Source: Limnanthes douglasii subsp. nivea
Taxonomy: Eukaryota; Streptophyta; Magnoliopsida; Brassicales; Limnanthaceae
Direction: 5' to 3'
DNA length: 64,000 nucleotides
NCBI GenBank assembly: GCA_036936605.1
Contig: JAUPFV010000005.1
Location: 6,284,345-6,348,344 of the forward strand
The translations under genes and the position numbers were made by a program. Of this stretch, positions 31,740-44,900 are shown piece after piece. Each line of letters starts with the position of its first letter. Position 1 is the first letter of the stretch. The notes beneath the pieces were generated by a model. That model was given only the letters and a program-made list of their open reading frames with translations. It was not told where the DNA came from and ran no database searches.

Positions 31740-32110
31740 CACCATGGCGCGTAGAAATTTCCACCCCGGCGGGCGAGTTTCCCATCGGGGTTATAACATT
31801 CTTCCTCTTCGGGGAGGCAGTCCTGAATATAATGCCCCAAAAAGTTTAGATAAGATTGAAAAGTCTGGCCCGCCGGTACATCATATGCGTTCGGGCGGTA
31901 AGGGGCTACCAGATGGAAAAATTCACATCGGTTGCAGAGTTTTCACCTAACGGGTGAAAAAATCGTCCCTATCAAGAAGACACTAAAAAACATAGCCAAA
32001 TGGTGGCTATATTTGTGGTTGCCCCCCGTCAGGTTTCAAATTCCACACTGGTGAGAGATTTTCCCACTAGCGGGTGAGAAAAATCTACCCCGCCGGTTAG
32101 GAATACATAA
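31740..32110. repeat. GC-richer patch of short imperfect palindromic repeats
   Basis: Repeated phrases such as CCCCGGCGGGCGAG, CCCGCCGGTAC, CACTAGCGGGTGAGAAAAATC and CACCTAACGGGTGAAAAAATC, in both orientations. The same style of sequence occurs at 27,390-27,490. The patch lies between the plant-mobile-domain remnant and a Mutator-like remnant. It is non-coding; origin unknown. Confidence 0.4.
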
Positions 32111-32199
32111 AATATGATATAATGGTTCCCGTCAAGTTGGAATAGCCCACCAAATTATATCAGTTTCCCGCCATTTTTTTTATATTTTGGCGACCTTCA

Positions 32200-32830
32200 T
32201 TGTTACGTTCCTGTTGAATCACCCTCTATAAATGAAAGAACCACGGTCAAGTAAAATACATAAAATAATACTATGTGTGATGGGAATTGGAATCTGCACG
32301 AAGATGGAAAACTACTCAAAGATTTTGATTTTGTGAAAGGCACGATGCCGCAAGAGACGTCTGGTTTTATTGATGTTATTATATGCAGAATATACTTCAT
32401 GTACGGTAAGGAAACAACATGTTTGGTGTGTTGATTTTCCGACCACGCGGATGTGAAAAAGTGGCCGCCAGGTTAGACTATTTGAACATTGTGTCGAGTA
32501 TACCGATTGTGTCAATCCCTTATGAAATCCAATATGAAACTTGTGATGTTTTCAATATAAGGTTTCAAAGTACTATTACGAAATATATGTTGGAACATAT
32601 GATGCAAAAACTATATGATAAAGCAGACACGACAACCAATTGTGTTGCTACTTACCCAAATTCGGATGGAACTAGAAAGGATAAGAATATCCTTTTGAGA
32701 AACGATCTGAGCATGGATGGAATTATCCATCACCATGAACGCGCCTTAAACGTCTACTGTGTCAACTATGTTTACTATCTATATATTTTAGTTGTTTGCA
32801 ATTGTATTTCGAATTGTGTAATATCCTAAA
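32200..32830 (+). pseudogene. Possible Mutator-like transposase N-terminal remnant
   Basis: Two plus-strand frames combine into a pattern like the N-terminal, pre-MULE-domain part of plant Mutator-like transposases: NWNLHEDGKLLKDFDFVKGT, then FIDVIICRIYFMYGK, then in the next frame ARLDYLNIVSSIPIVSIPYE. The similarity is from general pattern only and no DDE core is present. Alternative: unrelated chance frame (136 codons from 32,419). Confidence 0.3.
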
Positions 32831-32939
32831 TTATATTAGACTAATGAAGAAGTTAATGTTATTGTTTTGGCATCAATGTTATCATAATATTCAAAGAATC
32901 CAAGTTTATAGCATGGGAAATCGTACATATATTACAATT

Positions 32940-33840
32940 ACAAAGTTCTTAAACGAAATCGGCTAAATCAGTTACTTTGAGACTATAATTTTTAATTTCT
33001 TTGTAATTTTTGCAACGAGAATGAATCGCTAATGCCCAACATTCTGCATCTGTTGAACGCAATTTTAAGAAACAATGATGTATCCCTGCACGTTAGTCGC
33101 AATGGAAAGCTACAAAATGAAAACACACTAACAAAAGCACAATGACATAATCAGTGGGATGTTTAAAAGTTTAAACGAACCAACAATGTAATGAAATACT
33201 TACGTTCACAAAGTGGTTGGAATTGACCCAACCCAATCCGATTTCCAACCAGTTTGACATAAAATGGGGTGCACCTTTTAATGAAAGAAAAGTGAAACGA
33301 ACATCGATGGTTTTTTTACTGTTCTAAAAAATGGAGTATAAAGTTAAATGTAAATGCAATCGCGACTCTCATCTTGGGTATTGTCATCCAATTATACATG
33401 GGAGCCACATCGCTAGAGCACTTTACACGTTTTGTAATATTTATTAAATCCTCTATGCTTGTAAATATCTTCACGTACACGAATGCGTAATCCATAAGCT
33501 CATTGTAGAGGGCATCCATATTTAACCTTCATCGATCTTGTTGTCTGTTCAAGACACACGCAATCGAATGGTACCCTCTGTGCCTATTGGTTTTAATGTC
33601 GATGATGGACGTTATGAAAGTCCTAAACAAGATGGGGAATTAGTTTAAGTAACCATTGTAATCAACCAAACTTTCTTTAGCCGACATCGTAACACTTGAC
33701 CTATAACCAACTGTTCCACTAGAATTTATCATCCCACTTTCTTGTGTATATAAACCGCTTCTTTGTTTTTGAACTCTGCTTTCCCTACCAAATTTGGGGC
33801 TCGGTGTTCCGCTCCCTTTACACAAAATGGTCGTCGAATT
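32940..33840 (-). pseudogene. OTU-like cysteine protease remnant of a transposon
   Basis: Minus strand. Starts near 33,825 with a Lys/Arg/Gly-rich leader (KGSGTPSPKFGRESRVQKQR). It then has ITSIIDIKTNRHRGYHSIAC at about 33,560-33,620, corresponding to the OTU-like motif D-G-H-C-G-Y/F of proteins encoded by some plant Mutator-like elements. Here the catalytic Cys is Arg. Next come MDALYNELMDYAFVYVK, NWMTIPKMRVAIAFTFNF and, near 33,000-33,080, LRSTDAECWALAIHSRCKNY. Stops separate the blocks. Assignment is by motif order, not by search. Confidence 0.45.
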
Positions 33841-33899
33841 TTCGAGCGATAACTAATAATTGAAATTAATAGACGTTTGTCTAATTAAAAAACTGTGGA

Positions 33900-36650
33900 T
33901 TATAAAAAGTATGTTTACCCTTTGCATTTTACTTATAAATTATTTTGCTTGCTCATATACAATAAACTTATCATATACATATTTATCATACATGAACTAA
34001 ATTACTATCCAAAAGTTGGAAATTCAAAGTTCTCAATCCTCAACAAACTTTCAACAGTCGCTTATCATATTTGGAAAGACCAGCATCACCATTTATTCAT
34101 CATAGAAAATTTATTTATTTTTGTATTCTAGCCACTAAAATGAATATGTATCAACAAAAAATATTTAGTTATGGACACTTTACTAACACTCTAATGGAAC
34201 AAAAATCTTTTACCAACCTTTTAAATGCTCGTTTTAGGGATGAATTGAATATGACACAAATCTATATGTTTCAAAATAAAAATCATTCAAAAGTATTGGG
34301 CTACGAATGACAACATTCATGCTATTAAAAATCGTGTGCATTATCATAAGAAAACAATCGACAGAGAAATACCAACCAAGAAAAGAGTTACCTCTATTAA
34401 CATTGCAACCTCTTCTTTTTTAAAAATTTCCTCTCTAATTGCCAACGATGTTCATCCCTCTTTCGAAGAAATACATAAACAATTTCTTTTCGGTAAAAAC
34501 GAATACAACCAACTTTTTCTTCCTTCCCATGTTAATCATGAGATGCAAAAATATCCAATTAATAATGAGTAAGATTATCATCAAATTTGGACCCAAAATC
34601 TATTACCGGACACTTCCTGACTTAATGTATTTGATCATACTTGTCACATTTATATATTGCTGAACTTCTCTAACGTCATATAGAGATTACTTTGGAGTTA
34701 AAAATATTTTTAACATATTCTTATCAGAAAATTCCTCCATATGACTTAATAATTGTGGCATTTGCTTTCACATACCTATTTCAATTCTATGGTATTGGCT
34801 GGCAGAAATCCGTCACCCAAAAATATCAACGTCTTGAACAAAAATCCAATCATATCTACTAAATTTGAGAAATGATTAATATAATTGCATATACTCTGCC
34901 GGCTTAACGAAGCTATTGACATTTAGGTAAGGGAGGAAAAATAATTAAAGAAAATAAAATAACGCTTCAAGTCAATGTTAATCCAAACAAACTAAGATTA
35001 ATGGATTTAAAAATACCATCACAAAACAAAAGTTGAAACAACTGTAAAGTATAAAGAAATTAATATTAAGAAAATCAAAACATAGATGTTTGATGAAGTT
35101 CGGGTTGAAGCTCAAACTATGATCGAACGACATCGCTTAAAAAATCTTGTTAATATAATTTAGCATAACTAAACATTTTCATGTGGTCATATATTAAATA
35201 CGTTCCTAAAGAGCATCATCAAAATACTTATAACAATAAATCTCTCAACGATAAAATTTCCTTATGAGACAGTGCTTCTCATAATGAGAATTACATAGAT
35301 AATACAGGACTTGAAACTCCACTCCTTCGTATGGAAGACGACATCAACGATGCTAACAAATAACCATATTCTCCTTAATTATTTTATTTAATGTTTTTTT
35401 ATGTATTTTACATGTGAACTATATCATGTATGTTTAGAATTTTTTCCGGCTAGCATCTGGTTGTCTCTTTAAGTTATTTTGAATGTTAAAATCATTTATT
35501 TCATATTAGTCATTCTTAATTCATATTGACTATATTATTTTTCTATGTTGATAACGTTATCAAAATATTTCATACCTTATCTCTTTTGAAGATAATATTT
35601 CTTCTATTAAACATATCTTTCATCATAGATTACATATGAAGGAAATAAAACTCCACTTCTTCCTACTGAATACAACATTAACAATTCTAAAGAACAACTA
35701 TATTCTCTTTAATCGATGCATACTTGTTTTTCACTTCTTACCTATGATTGATCCTGAATTTCCTCTACAAAATCGATGCATACTTATTTTTCACTATTAT
35801 TCAAAGCTTTATCCTCTACCTATGGGAAATCTCTATGACCATCCACGTCGTCTTGGCTTTTATATCTCACAAACGAAAGACTCATACCTTCAAGTTTGGA
35901 AGGATTAAGAGAAACAAAGAGTTGAAAAAATAACTTTAAATGATTTATCCCTCTTTACTGTAGTTTTATTTTTCTTCTTTCGAGATTAAATGACAAATTA
36001 GGTGTAAAACTTTAGTACTTTCTTCTTGGTCAGAAGAACAAGTTCCAAAAAAAATTATTTTGATTATTTTGTCTATCAGAGAACTCATTGTCTTATCCAT
36101 TTATACTCACTTATGAAAAAGTTAAAAGTTTTTGAAACAAAAATAACAACTTGGAATTTGATTCAAGAAAAGCAAAATCCCAAAATAGAGGATGAAGCGA
36201 GCATAAAGCGGAATACTAAAGGAAGAAATCAAAATGATGACAAAAGCGGGTATTCATACCCATATGTATGAATAAATATTAATCATTGATCTATTTTAAT
36301 GTATTGTTTGGATTAAATTTGTAGGATTATGATCTTGATTAAAATAAGCATATAGGGTCAGGATTGTAGAAGTCGAAGAGGGTGCACACGTCTATATAAA
36401 ATAATCAAATTTCCTACACATGTAAGTTTATATCAGCCATTTGTATTTACACATAAATTAAAAATAAACCCTCAATCTTTAGAAATGTTTCCAATTAAAA
36501 ACACATAATAATCTCAAATATTTTGCAAACGTAAAATCCTTTTTTTATATAAAAAATACAACATCATATAACTTCGGTCAAACTCATATCATGTTCCTCC
36601 AACATTCTTAAAACAAAACAACGTTACCTTGTAACAATAAAAACCTTTTT
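33900..36650. other. AT-rich DNA with unrecognised reading-frame fragments
   Basis: A short plus-strand stretch near 34,030-34,130 (LSTVAYHIWKDQHHHLF) resembles the segment after the zinc-binding domain of plant LINE ORF2, but is too short to call. Two diverged copies of a roughly 85-bp sequence containing ACTCCACT(C/T)CTTC lie at about 35,290-35,375 and 35,625-35,710. The phrase TCGATGCATACTT occurs twice near 35,714 and 35,775. Nothing else is recognised. Confidence 0.35.
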
Positions 36651-39590
36651 ATGTTGTAAAAGCTATACTTTCTTCATCATTCAGATGCATCATAATATGA
36701 TTATACCCTGGATAAGCATCCATGAAAGATATATACTCATGACCAGCTGTTGCATCCACTAGTTGATCAATTCTAGAAAAAAACACCATTCAGACATGCT
36801 CAATAAAGATCTGTAACGTCAATGCACATCCCTTACCCATCTTTCTTTTTTAAAAGCACTAAATTTGCCAACCAAGTCAGGTATTTTGATTCTCTAATAT
36901 GCCCCACATTTAATAATCTATCAACCTCTTTAACTATAGCTTCTGACTTCTCAATTGAAAAAGACATTTTATATATGATGGGTCTCCATATATAATTAAC
37001 GACTAACTCATGACAAATAACTGATCGACTAACTCTAGTAATATCAAAAAATTTCCATACAAACATATCAATATTTTTCTTTAAACAATCTATTATTTGT
37101 TTCTTAAACTACTCTTCAAGCTGCCTCCAATTTTCAAAATCTTTTCATCGACAAACAAACAATCCTTTAATCGTCTTTAATATTTTAGTCTTGTTTAATT
37201 ATTCTCATGGATCATCAACCTCATCTTCATTTACCACTACTAGGGGTTCAAAATATTTTTCCCTCAACACATTACCTAGAGACTCTTGTACTTGTTTGAC
37301 ACTAGATACTCTGGAGGAAAAAATAACGAATAATAATCCATAGCTGTCTGTTGGCTCATTCAGACTACTCATACTCGTTCATTGGTTACTTACTTAACAC
37401 ACTAATGATAAGATAATGATATTTCTTCCATTTTATGCAACAAAGATTTTCCTTAAATTGCATTATAAGAGATTAAAGATATAACTATCATGAAAAATAT
37501 TGTAATAGTCTTTTTTTTTCTCATTTCCTGACAGTTACAACCAAATCCACATCTCCGACATAATCAGTTGATCACTAATAAAAATGACCAAATTTCTATC
37601 GGTTTTCTTGAAATGTGCAATACCAATAACCTGATCATATCTTGTTTTATATATACATTAGAAGAACTCTCAGTTTCGATCATCTCCCTTCTTACAAGTA
37701 CTCTATGAATCACATGGGTTACCAATAAAGCATCTTCATGCGATATCGTTAGTCCTCTTAAGTTGTTATCATTAAATAAAATATTTAAAGCAATTTTTTT
37801 GTGTAAATGCAAAGAAGACTTTCAATTAAATGGATTTCCATATATTCTCTATATATCCTCCTTAATGAATTAGTTTTTCCCAATTGAGTATCTTCTCCAA
37901 AAATAATGCACAACTCATGTTGTTTACCTTTTTACTTCATTTTTCTGCATTTCCTTCTCTCTTCTCAATTTCTCTTTTCTTAATAAATTCCACTAGTTCT
38001 TTACTGCCAACCAACATTTGAATCTCATCCCTCAACTAAAAACAATTTCATATTGAATATCCATGATCATTAAGAAAAACACAGTAATATTGTCGGTTTC
38101 TCTCATTAACTAGTGTAAGCATAATTCTTGGAATCTAATAGTTTACTCGGTTTCTTATTTTTCATAAACAATTGCTATAAGTGCATTCAATTGGGTGAAC
38201 CGTCACTTCTGTTTATCATAATAAGAGAAACACTACTTATTCAAGAGGTCTCCAACAACATCTGAATTTCTCTTAGAATCATTCTTTTTTTCTCTATTAA
38301 ATGTAACATTTTATGTCATCTTAATTTACATTAGTCTAACTTTCTTTGTATCATCCTCCTATATATACATTTTTGTCTTTGCTAACAAATATCCCATACA
38401 ACCCAGTGGAAATTTGATTCAATCTTTAAAAAGACTATTATCCCAAGGAAATCTTATCTTAAAAGTCACCAAAGCCACTTTTCATTACAAATTTCTAAAG
38501 CACTCATTTTTTAACAAACCTCTACGCATATTATTTTAAGTATTCCTCAATCTTTTTAATAATACAGTCATGATATGATTTTTTATCGTTTTAAATCTTT
38601 ATGAGTAATGGAATAATTTAAGAAGAAAGTCCACAAATCATAAAAATTAACAATTGATCCTAACGGTAAATTTTGTTACCATGCCAACACACTTTCTTTA
38701 AATTTCATCGAAATTGTTCGACAAAGTAAAGTGTCATCCGGGTTGAATCCCAACATGATATTACAAAAATGCTCAAGATGATGCTTTGGATTCGTTATAC
38801 CATCATATTTCTCCATCCTATAAGGATCGAACTTCTTTGGTAACTTTCTTTCTAATTTTGTTTTTGTGTTAATGGATATTTAACTAAAGTATCAAAAATC
38901 ATTTTTGGTTTTGCACTGTCTCTTTGACCATTGTCAAACATATTCCATTTTCCTTTATCTTTTTTTCCTTTTGACGATGATTCAAAACTAGATTTAGCTA
39001 CCTTACTTCCATTTTTTAGTTATTTAAAAATCACTTAAAAAATATATCCTTTTTAACTACATTTTCATTCTCATTTTCTCACGAAGTAATTTTTCTACAA
39101 TCAATTGTAGAATCCTAGTCATGATTTCAAACCTGTCCTGATTTTTCTCAACTTGTTGATTATGCAGTTGAATATTCTTGTCATGCTCGATCGTAACTCA
39201 TTCATCTGTAACTCTAAAGTTTGAAACCCAAAATTCAGATGATTATTTTCAGGATGCGTCGGCAAAGTTGGATCATGCATTGCATCTAACATATCACCCT
39301 ATTTTCGAATCACCGTTACTACTGAACTCGTTAATACGTCTATCAATCCTTTTGGAGAAATATTAACTTTTTGAATTAGAGTTCTCACTATTGATATTGA
39401 TGGTAATACACTTGGATTTCCTTGCATTATGTTGTTCTTACAAGTCATCGAACCAACACGTTGAGAATTCATCGTTGGAGATACTTGAGCACGGCTTCCC
39501 AAAAAACTTGTATATACTCATGATCTAGTCGTCACCATTTGGTAAACGAAAAGAATTCTTTGGAGATTTTCCAACAGACGGCGCCAATTA
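36650..39590 (-). pseudogene. 5' half of a decayed Tat-lineage element (gag, protease, RT)
   Basis: Minus strand. At 38,680-38,880 the gag domain reads LPKKFDPYRMEKYDG and LLCRTISMKFKES. At 38,020-38,130 there is a nucleocapsid-like segment (YCVFLNDHGYSI, then LRDEIQMLVGSKELVEFIKK). At 37,564-37,812 the protease (LRGLTISHEDALL) has ETESS in place of DTGSS, so the catalytic Asp is Glu. At 36,833-37,066 the start of RT reads EAIVKEVDRLLNVGHIRESK and VLLKKKDG, and 36,680-36,790 give IDQLVDATAGHEYISFMDAY. The homology ends near 36,650 in the RT palm, so RNase H and integrase are missing. Many stops. Confidence 0.75.
39575..39587 (-). promoter_or_regulatory. Primer binding site of the decayed Tat element
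   Basis: On the minus strand TTGGCGCCGTCTG, followed by TTGGAAAA, lies just before the gag leader. This TTGGCGCCGT-type sequence is the usual post-LTR motif of many plant gypsy elements. The 5' LTR should therefore extend rightward from about 39,590. A TATA-like TTATAAATA on the minus strand near 39,730 agrees, but the LTR's outer edge cannot be placed. Confidence 0.65.
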
Positions 39591-40699
39591 TGATGAACAA
39601 ATTTCTTTATTACAATATTATAAAAGAGATAAGACTAGAACTATTAATAGTAATGACAAAGGTAATTTTATTAACAAATAAAATAAATCATTTTCATATA
39701 TATGTTTAGTATATTTTCATACTAAACATATTTATAACTACTTTATTCAAAATTGTTCGGGATGGATAATAGGTGTATATTATGACACATGTCAACCATC
39801 TATTACATAAATTACAATTTCACCATACTTTAGAAATACATTGCACCTGTTTCATTTTTTTTATTCTTAATTACTTTGCATCTTTCTTCAAGTTTTATTT
39901 GTAATGTCATTTGTCAATTAACATGTATTGTATAGATGTTTTCATATTCAGTCAGTGTTTCACTTTTTTTAAGATAGTTTCAACCAACTAAATTACCAAT
40001 GTTTTTTTATCTGTTACAATAATATTAAATCGTTTTAACCAACTACATTACCCGATGCTTTTTTTATCTGTTGCAATAATTTTATATTTAATACGACATC
40101 TCGACGATAGATTCTATGATGCTGTCATTTTTATGATAATAGTCTTCTTAATCATTTAAGAAAAAAGAACCAGTATAAACAATTCACTTTAAATAATTAT
40201 AAACATGATAACAAATTAAATGAATAAATAAACATAAAATTACACGAGTATTTTAAAATATTTAAATCGAAAATAACAAATACATTGTACGACGAATTAC
40301 TTTTACCTTTTAATTATCTCGATCAAACACAATAAGCTATTGTACGGATCATAAATATCGGTTCTATGAAAAGACCCATTCTATGTTTATCCTATGCTAC
40401 CAATGAACTTGAATTTGTTAACTCAAAATACCTTAGATATAAACATACGCATTAACTTAATTTTTGGTTTACATCTTTAAATTTTATTACCTTGCAGACT
40501 TTAGATCAGTTGATATTCTTGTTAAAACATTTCATTATTTTCAGATTCCATTTAATTGGTCAAAATTTTATTTAAAAAGCATTTGTTTTTTATTTATTTA
40601 ATTAAAAAAATGGTTAAATCTGGTAAAAAATTGTTAAGACGATTGTGAATGTGTCTCTAATATTTTCACTATGAATCATAAAACATTAACACAAATCTC

Positions 40700-40930
40700 A
40701 TCCTATAATTATAATTGTAGTGTATATATATGCATTATGGCAGAAAGTAAATCATAGCCCATATACCAACTAATATTAAATAACCCATATACATTTTAAG
40801 AGAGCCCATATATATTTGATTCTAATTCTGACACTCTAACACCCCCTCAAGTTGGAGCATGAAGATTATGAATGCCCAACTTGTCAATCAAAAACTCAAA
40901 TTGTTGCTTGGCTAAATCAAATACTTTTAC
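40700..40930 (-). mobile_element. Copia 3' fragment: end of pol, polypurine tract, start of LTR
   Basis: Minus strand. Bases 40,930-40,852 encode the copia C-terminal signature (EFLIDKLGIHNLHAPT-stop). The polypurine-like TTGAGGGGG follows directly, then TGTTAGAGTGTCAG starting at 40,841, the start of a copia 3' LTR. The same order is seen at 41,981-42,000 in the larger copia element, but the sequences differ, so this is a separate insertion. The LTR's far edge is not visible. Confidence 0.6.
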
Positions 40931-41084
40931 ATTTCAATCCATTGATTAAAACCTAGATGTGAAGGTTTAACACAAAATTCACATATTCTAACTTTTACCT
41001 AGTATGTTCCATAAACAACTCAATGGTTATTGAATATTGAATACAAAATTAGGTGAATTGAGGTATTTGATTTTCCTAACGACT

Positions 41085-41155
41085 GCCTAACCAGCACCGA
41101 ATTGGCGCCCCGTAAGCAGTCTACGGTCCTGATGTCTCCTCAAGTTTAACCAATA
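41085..41155. repeat. Short dispersed repeat (copy 2)
   Basis: Partner of 27,587-27,700: GACTGCCTAACCAGC, then CGTAAGCAGTCTACGGTC and TGATGTCTCCTCAAG. It lies in AT-rich DNA just right of the copia tail. Identity unknown. A local AT-tandem (TATATTATATATTTTA) follows at about 41,255-41,305. Confidence 0.5.
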
Positions 41156-41645
41156 ATGGGATTATTAACATCGATACAATATTAGTGCTAAATAATTAAG
41201 CTAATGATTAAAAAAGCAAGGTATGATTGATAATTGAATGGAAAAGGTATGATCATATATTTTATATTATATATTATATATTTTATATTATATATTTTAT
41301 ATGATCATTGTCACTAAGAATAAAAAATTCCAGTTAGAATGATACGGTTGTTTCTTAAAGTAAAAGTTAATAATATATTATAGTGGCATTTTTTAAGATT
41401 AAATAAATTATAAAACTGTAACTTCTAAAAATGTCACACTTACAGTCCAAACGTCAGGATGATCGCGTTTTAAATGTGATTGAATAAGTTTAAATCCGTA
41501 TATCATTTAGGTTATAATTTTTTGAAGTTTGGATTCTATTTATTTTTATAGAGATATCGAGGTTTAATGATCTATAACTTAAATTCAAAATTAAAATGTT
41601 TTGTTAATGGTTTGAGTGCTATTTTTTATATTTTTTTATTAACTT

Positions 41646-41808
41646 AATATTGTTTGATTTAAGTTTTGAAATGTTTAATTTTTTTAATTTTAAAAGTTCA
41701 TGAATATATTTTGTGATATCGCGGTGGAATATCAGCGAGAACGATTCATAACAAATATTTGATGGATAAATGTAACTTTAAACTATAGAAACACGGATTC
41801 AAAAGTTA
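41646..41808. repeat. Left copy of a 163-bp direct repeat flanking the copia element
   Basis: Begins AATATTGTTTGATTTAAG and ends at the left LTR edge (CAAAAGTTA). It is closely similar to 46,565-46,728 on the other side of the element. This is much longer than a copia 5-bp target duplication. See the right copy. Confidence 0.85.
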
Positions 41809-41980
41809 TGTTAAAAAACAAAGAGAGAAGTAGCTGCAGGAGGCGGCTAGGATTTTGTGTTTATTAGAAAATATTCCTTTTTGTATTGAACTGTTTTTTT
41901 TATAATGCAAACTCAAGTAAGGCTCTCAATATATAGAGAACTTAGAGGCCTATACAAGGAAACTTAATACACTGAATATT

Positions 41981-44900
41981 CTAACACCCTCTCTCAAGTG
42001 GTGTAGTGGGATCACCAATACCCAACTTGGATAAAACTGATTCGAATGTTCTTGCAGCAACCGCTTTTGTCAGGATGTCTACCAGTTGGTCTTCGGATCT
42101 AACAAACGGAAGTTCGATTGTCCCATCTTCAATCTTTTCTTTTATGAAGTGCCTATCTATTTCAACGTGTTTTGTTCTATCGTGTTGTACCAGGTTCTCT
42201 GAAATCTTAATCGCAGCTTTATTATCGCACATTAACCGAGTTGGAAACTTCGGGTGGATCCGATTTCTTTCATTATCTTCTTTAACCAAAGTATCTCGGT
42301 AATCCCCTTAACGATTCCTCTAAATTTTGATTCAGCACTTGACAGTGATACTACTTTTTGTTTCTTACTCCTCCAAGTCACTAAGTTACTTCCAAGAAAA
42401 GTAAAGTAGCCAGCAGTTGATCGTTTGTCGTTAGGATTCCTTCCCCAATCAGCATCTGTGAATACTTCAACATCAAGGTGTTCATTTTTCTTAAAAATTA
42501 CGCCTCTTCCTCGTGTGCCTTTGAGATATCGAATAATCCTCATTATTGCCTCCATATGGTGTTTCTGAGGATGATGCATGAACTGGCTAACTACTCCCAC
42601 CGCGTATGCAATATCGGGTCGAGTGTGAGCTATGTAAATCAATTTTCCCACCAACCTTTGGTACCTTTCTTTACTCGCTGGTCTGGCCCCTTCAATTATC
42701 TTTAGTTTATAATTCACAACCATAGGAGTGTCATTTGGTTCGCAATCCACCATGCCAACTTCAGCTAATAAATCTAATATATATTTTCGTTGGGAGATAT
42801 AAATCCCTCCTCTTGACCTAAGAACCTCGATTCCTAGGAAATACTTCAATCCCCCAAGGTCTTTCATTTCGAACTCCTTGAAGAGGTTTTTCCTAAGAGA
42901 GCTAATTTCTTCTTCATCATTCCCCATTATAATCATATCGTCGACATATATTATAAGACAAGTGACTAATTCTCTTCTTTTTTTGTAAAACAAAATATGA
43001 TCCCCATTACTCTGTTTGTAGCTATACTGCTTCATTGCCATTGTAAATCTCCCAAACCAAGCACGAGGAGACTGTTTGAGCCCATATAATGCCTTTTTTC
43101 AGTTTGCATACCTCATTTTCTTAAAAACCATCAGAGAACCCTGATGGGGCTTCCATATATACCTCTTCTTCCAAGTCTCCATGTAAGAAAACATTCTTTA
43201 CATCAGATTGATGAAGAGGCCAATCTTAATTCGCGGCTATTGAAAGTAAAACTCTAATAGTGTCAATCTTTGCAACCGGAGAGAACGTTTCAGAGTAGTC
43301 TATACCATATGTTTGTGTATATCCTTTGGCAACCAATCTTGCCTTGTGTCGCTCAATGGTGCCAACGGATTTATATTTTATATTAAACACCCATCTACAC
43401 CCGACTGCTTTCTTCCCTTGTGGTAACACACAATTATCCCATGTACTATTCCTTTTAGAGCTTCCATTTCGATATTCATTTCCTCATGTCATTCAGTCAT
43501 CTTCTTAGCTTCTTGAGCTGTTTTAGGGATTTGTTCAGAGAGAATAGTAGCTGAAAACACCTTTACAATCTTCGTCATTACTTTCCTGTCTGTTTTTACC
43601 AGATATATAGAAGCACGAGGAACGTGTTCCGGTGAATACCGGTCAGGAGGAACCCCTCTATTTTTTCTTGGGGGAAGAACCAGAGTTTGAGTTTCAACAA
43701 ATAAACTTCCTGAAATGTCATGGTCAGTAGTATTTTGTGAGTTATGACATTGTAAATTTTTTACCTCTTGATGGATATTTTCTTCGGCTGATTCGTTGGT
43801 AGTATCCATGACATTTGTTTCTTGTTGGAGATTGTCTTCAGGAGAATCATTGGTGGTAAGAACTGCCTCGTCAGTCTCCTTTATGTTGGAAGAGGCATGC
43901 TCGGTGGCGCCATCTACCGACTCTGTCGGCACATCCTCAAAGTAAATTTCATATAGCAACCAGTCGAGTGATTCACTTACTTTCTCCCTCTGAGCACGAG
44001 ATTGGTGATCAAAAAAATAATCGGATTCTAAGAAGTCACAGTCCATGGTGACATGGATTCGACAAGTAACCGGATTGTAACACCGATAGCCCATTTGATG
44101 GACACCATACCCAACGAATACACACTTTCCAGCACATGGATTAAGTTTGTTTCGACTAGTTTTAGGGATATGAACAAACACCGAACAACCAAAGACACGA
44201 GGTGGTAAGGTCATAACAGATGGAATTGTAACTTGGGTGGCAAGCACTTGTAATTAAGTTTTATTTCCTAGACATCGGGTTGGTAGACGATTTGCAAGAT
44301 ACGTGGCTGTAGCAAGAGCTTCTGGCCAAAGAGAATGATGAACTCTAGATTCAATCATAATAGCACAAGTTTTTTCAAGTAAAGTACGATTTTTTTGTTC
44401 TAAAGTACCATTTTGTTGAGGTGTGTTTGGACAAGTGGTTTGATGGATAAGACCATTTGTTTTGAAAAAATTATGTATTGTTTGGTTGACAAACTCTGTT
44501 CCATTATCAGAACGGAGAATCTGTATTTTTTTTTTCAAATTGAGTCAAATTCATTTTGTAAAAACAAACAAATATTTCTGGTACTTCTGATTTATGTTTC
44601 ATGAAGTATATCCAAGTCATTCTTGAGAAATCATCCTCAAATAAAAAAAAAGTATCTGATTTGATTGTTAGTTGAATTTGGTGGTGGACCCCAAACATCA
44701 GAATGGATTAGCGAAAAAGAATAATCAAGTCTAGTATTACTTTATTAAATGAGACCCTACGATTTTTTGCAAGAATGCAGGTTTCACATTTCTCATGAAT
44801 GGAATTATTCAAAAAAGACTAGGAAACAAACTTTTAAGATAGCTAAAAGAAGGATGACCAAGTCGCTGGTGCCATAACCAAAGTTGCCTTTCGGTTGTTC

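Noticed and set aside
42006..42705. Plus-strand frames opposite copia RNase H/RT
   Set aside because: Shadows of the minus-strand copia frame; they lack any motif of their own.
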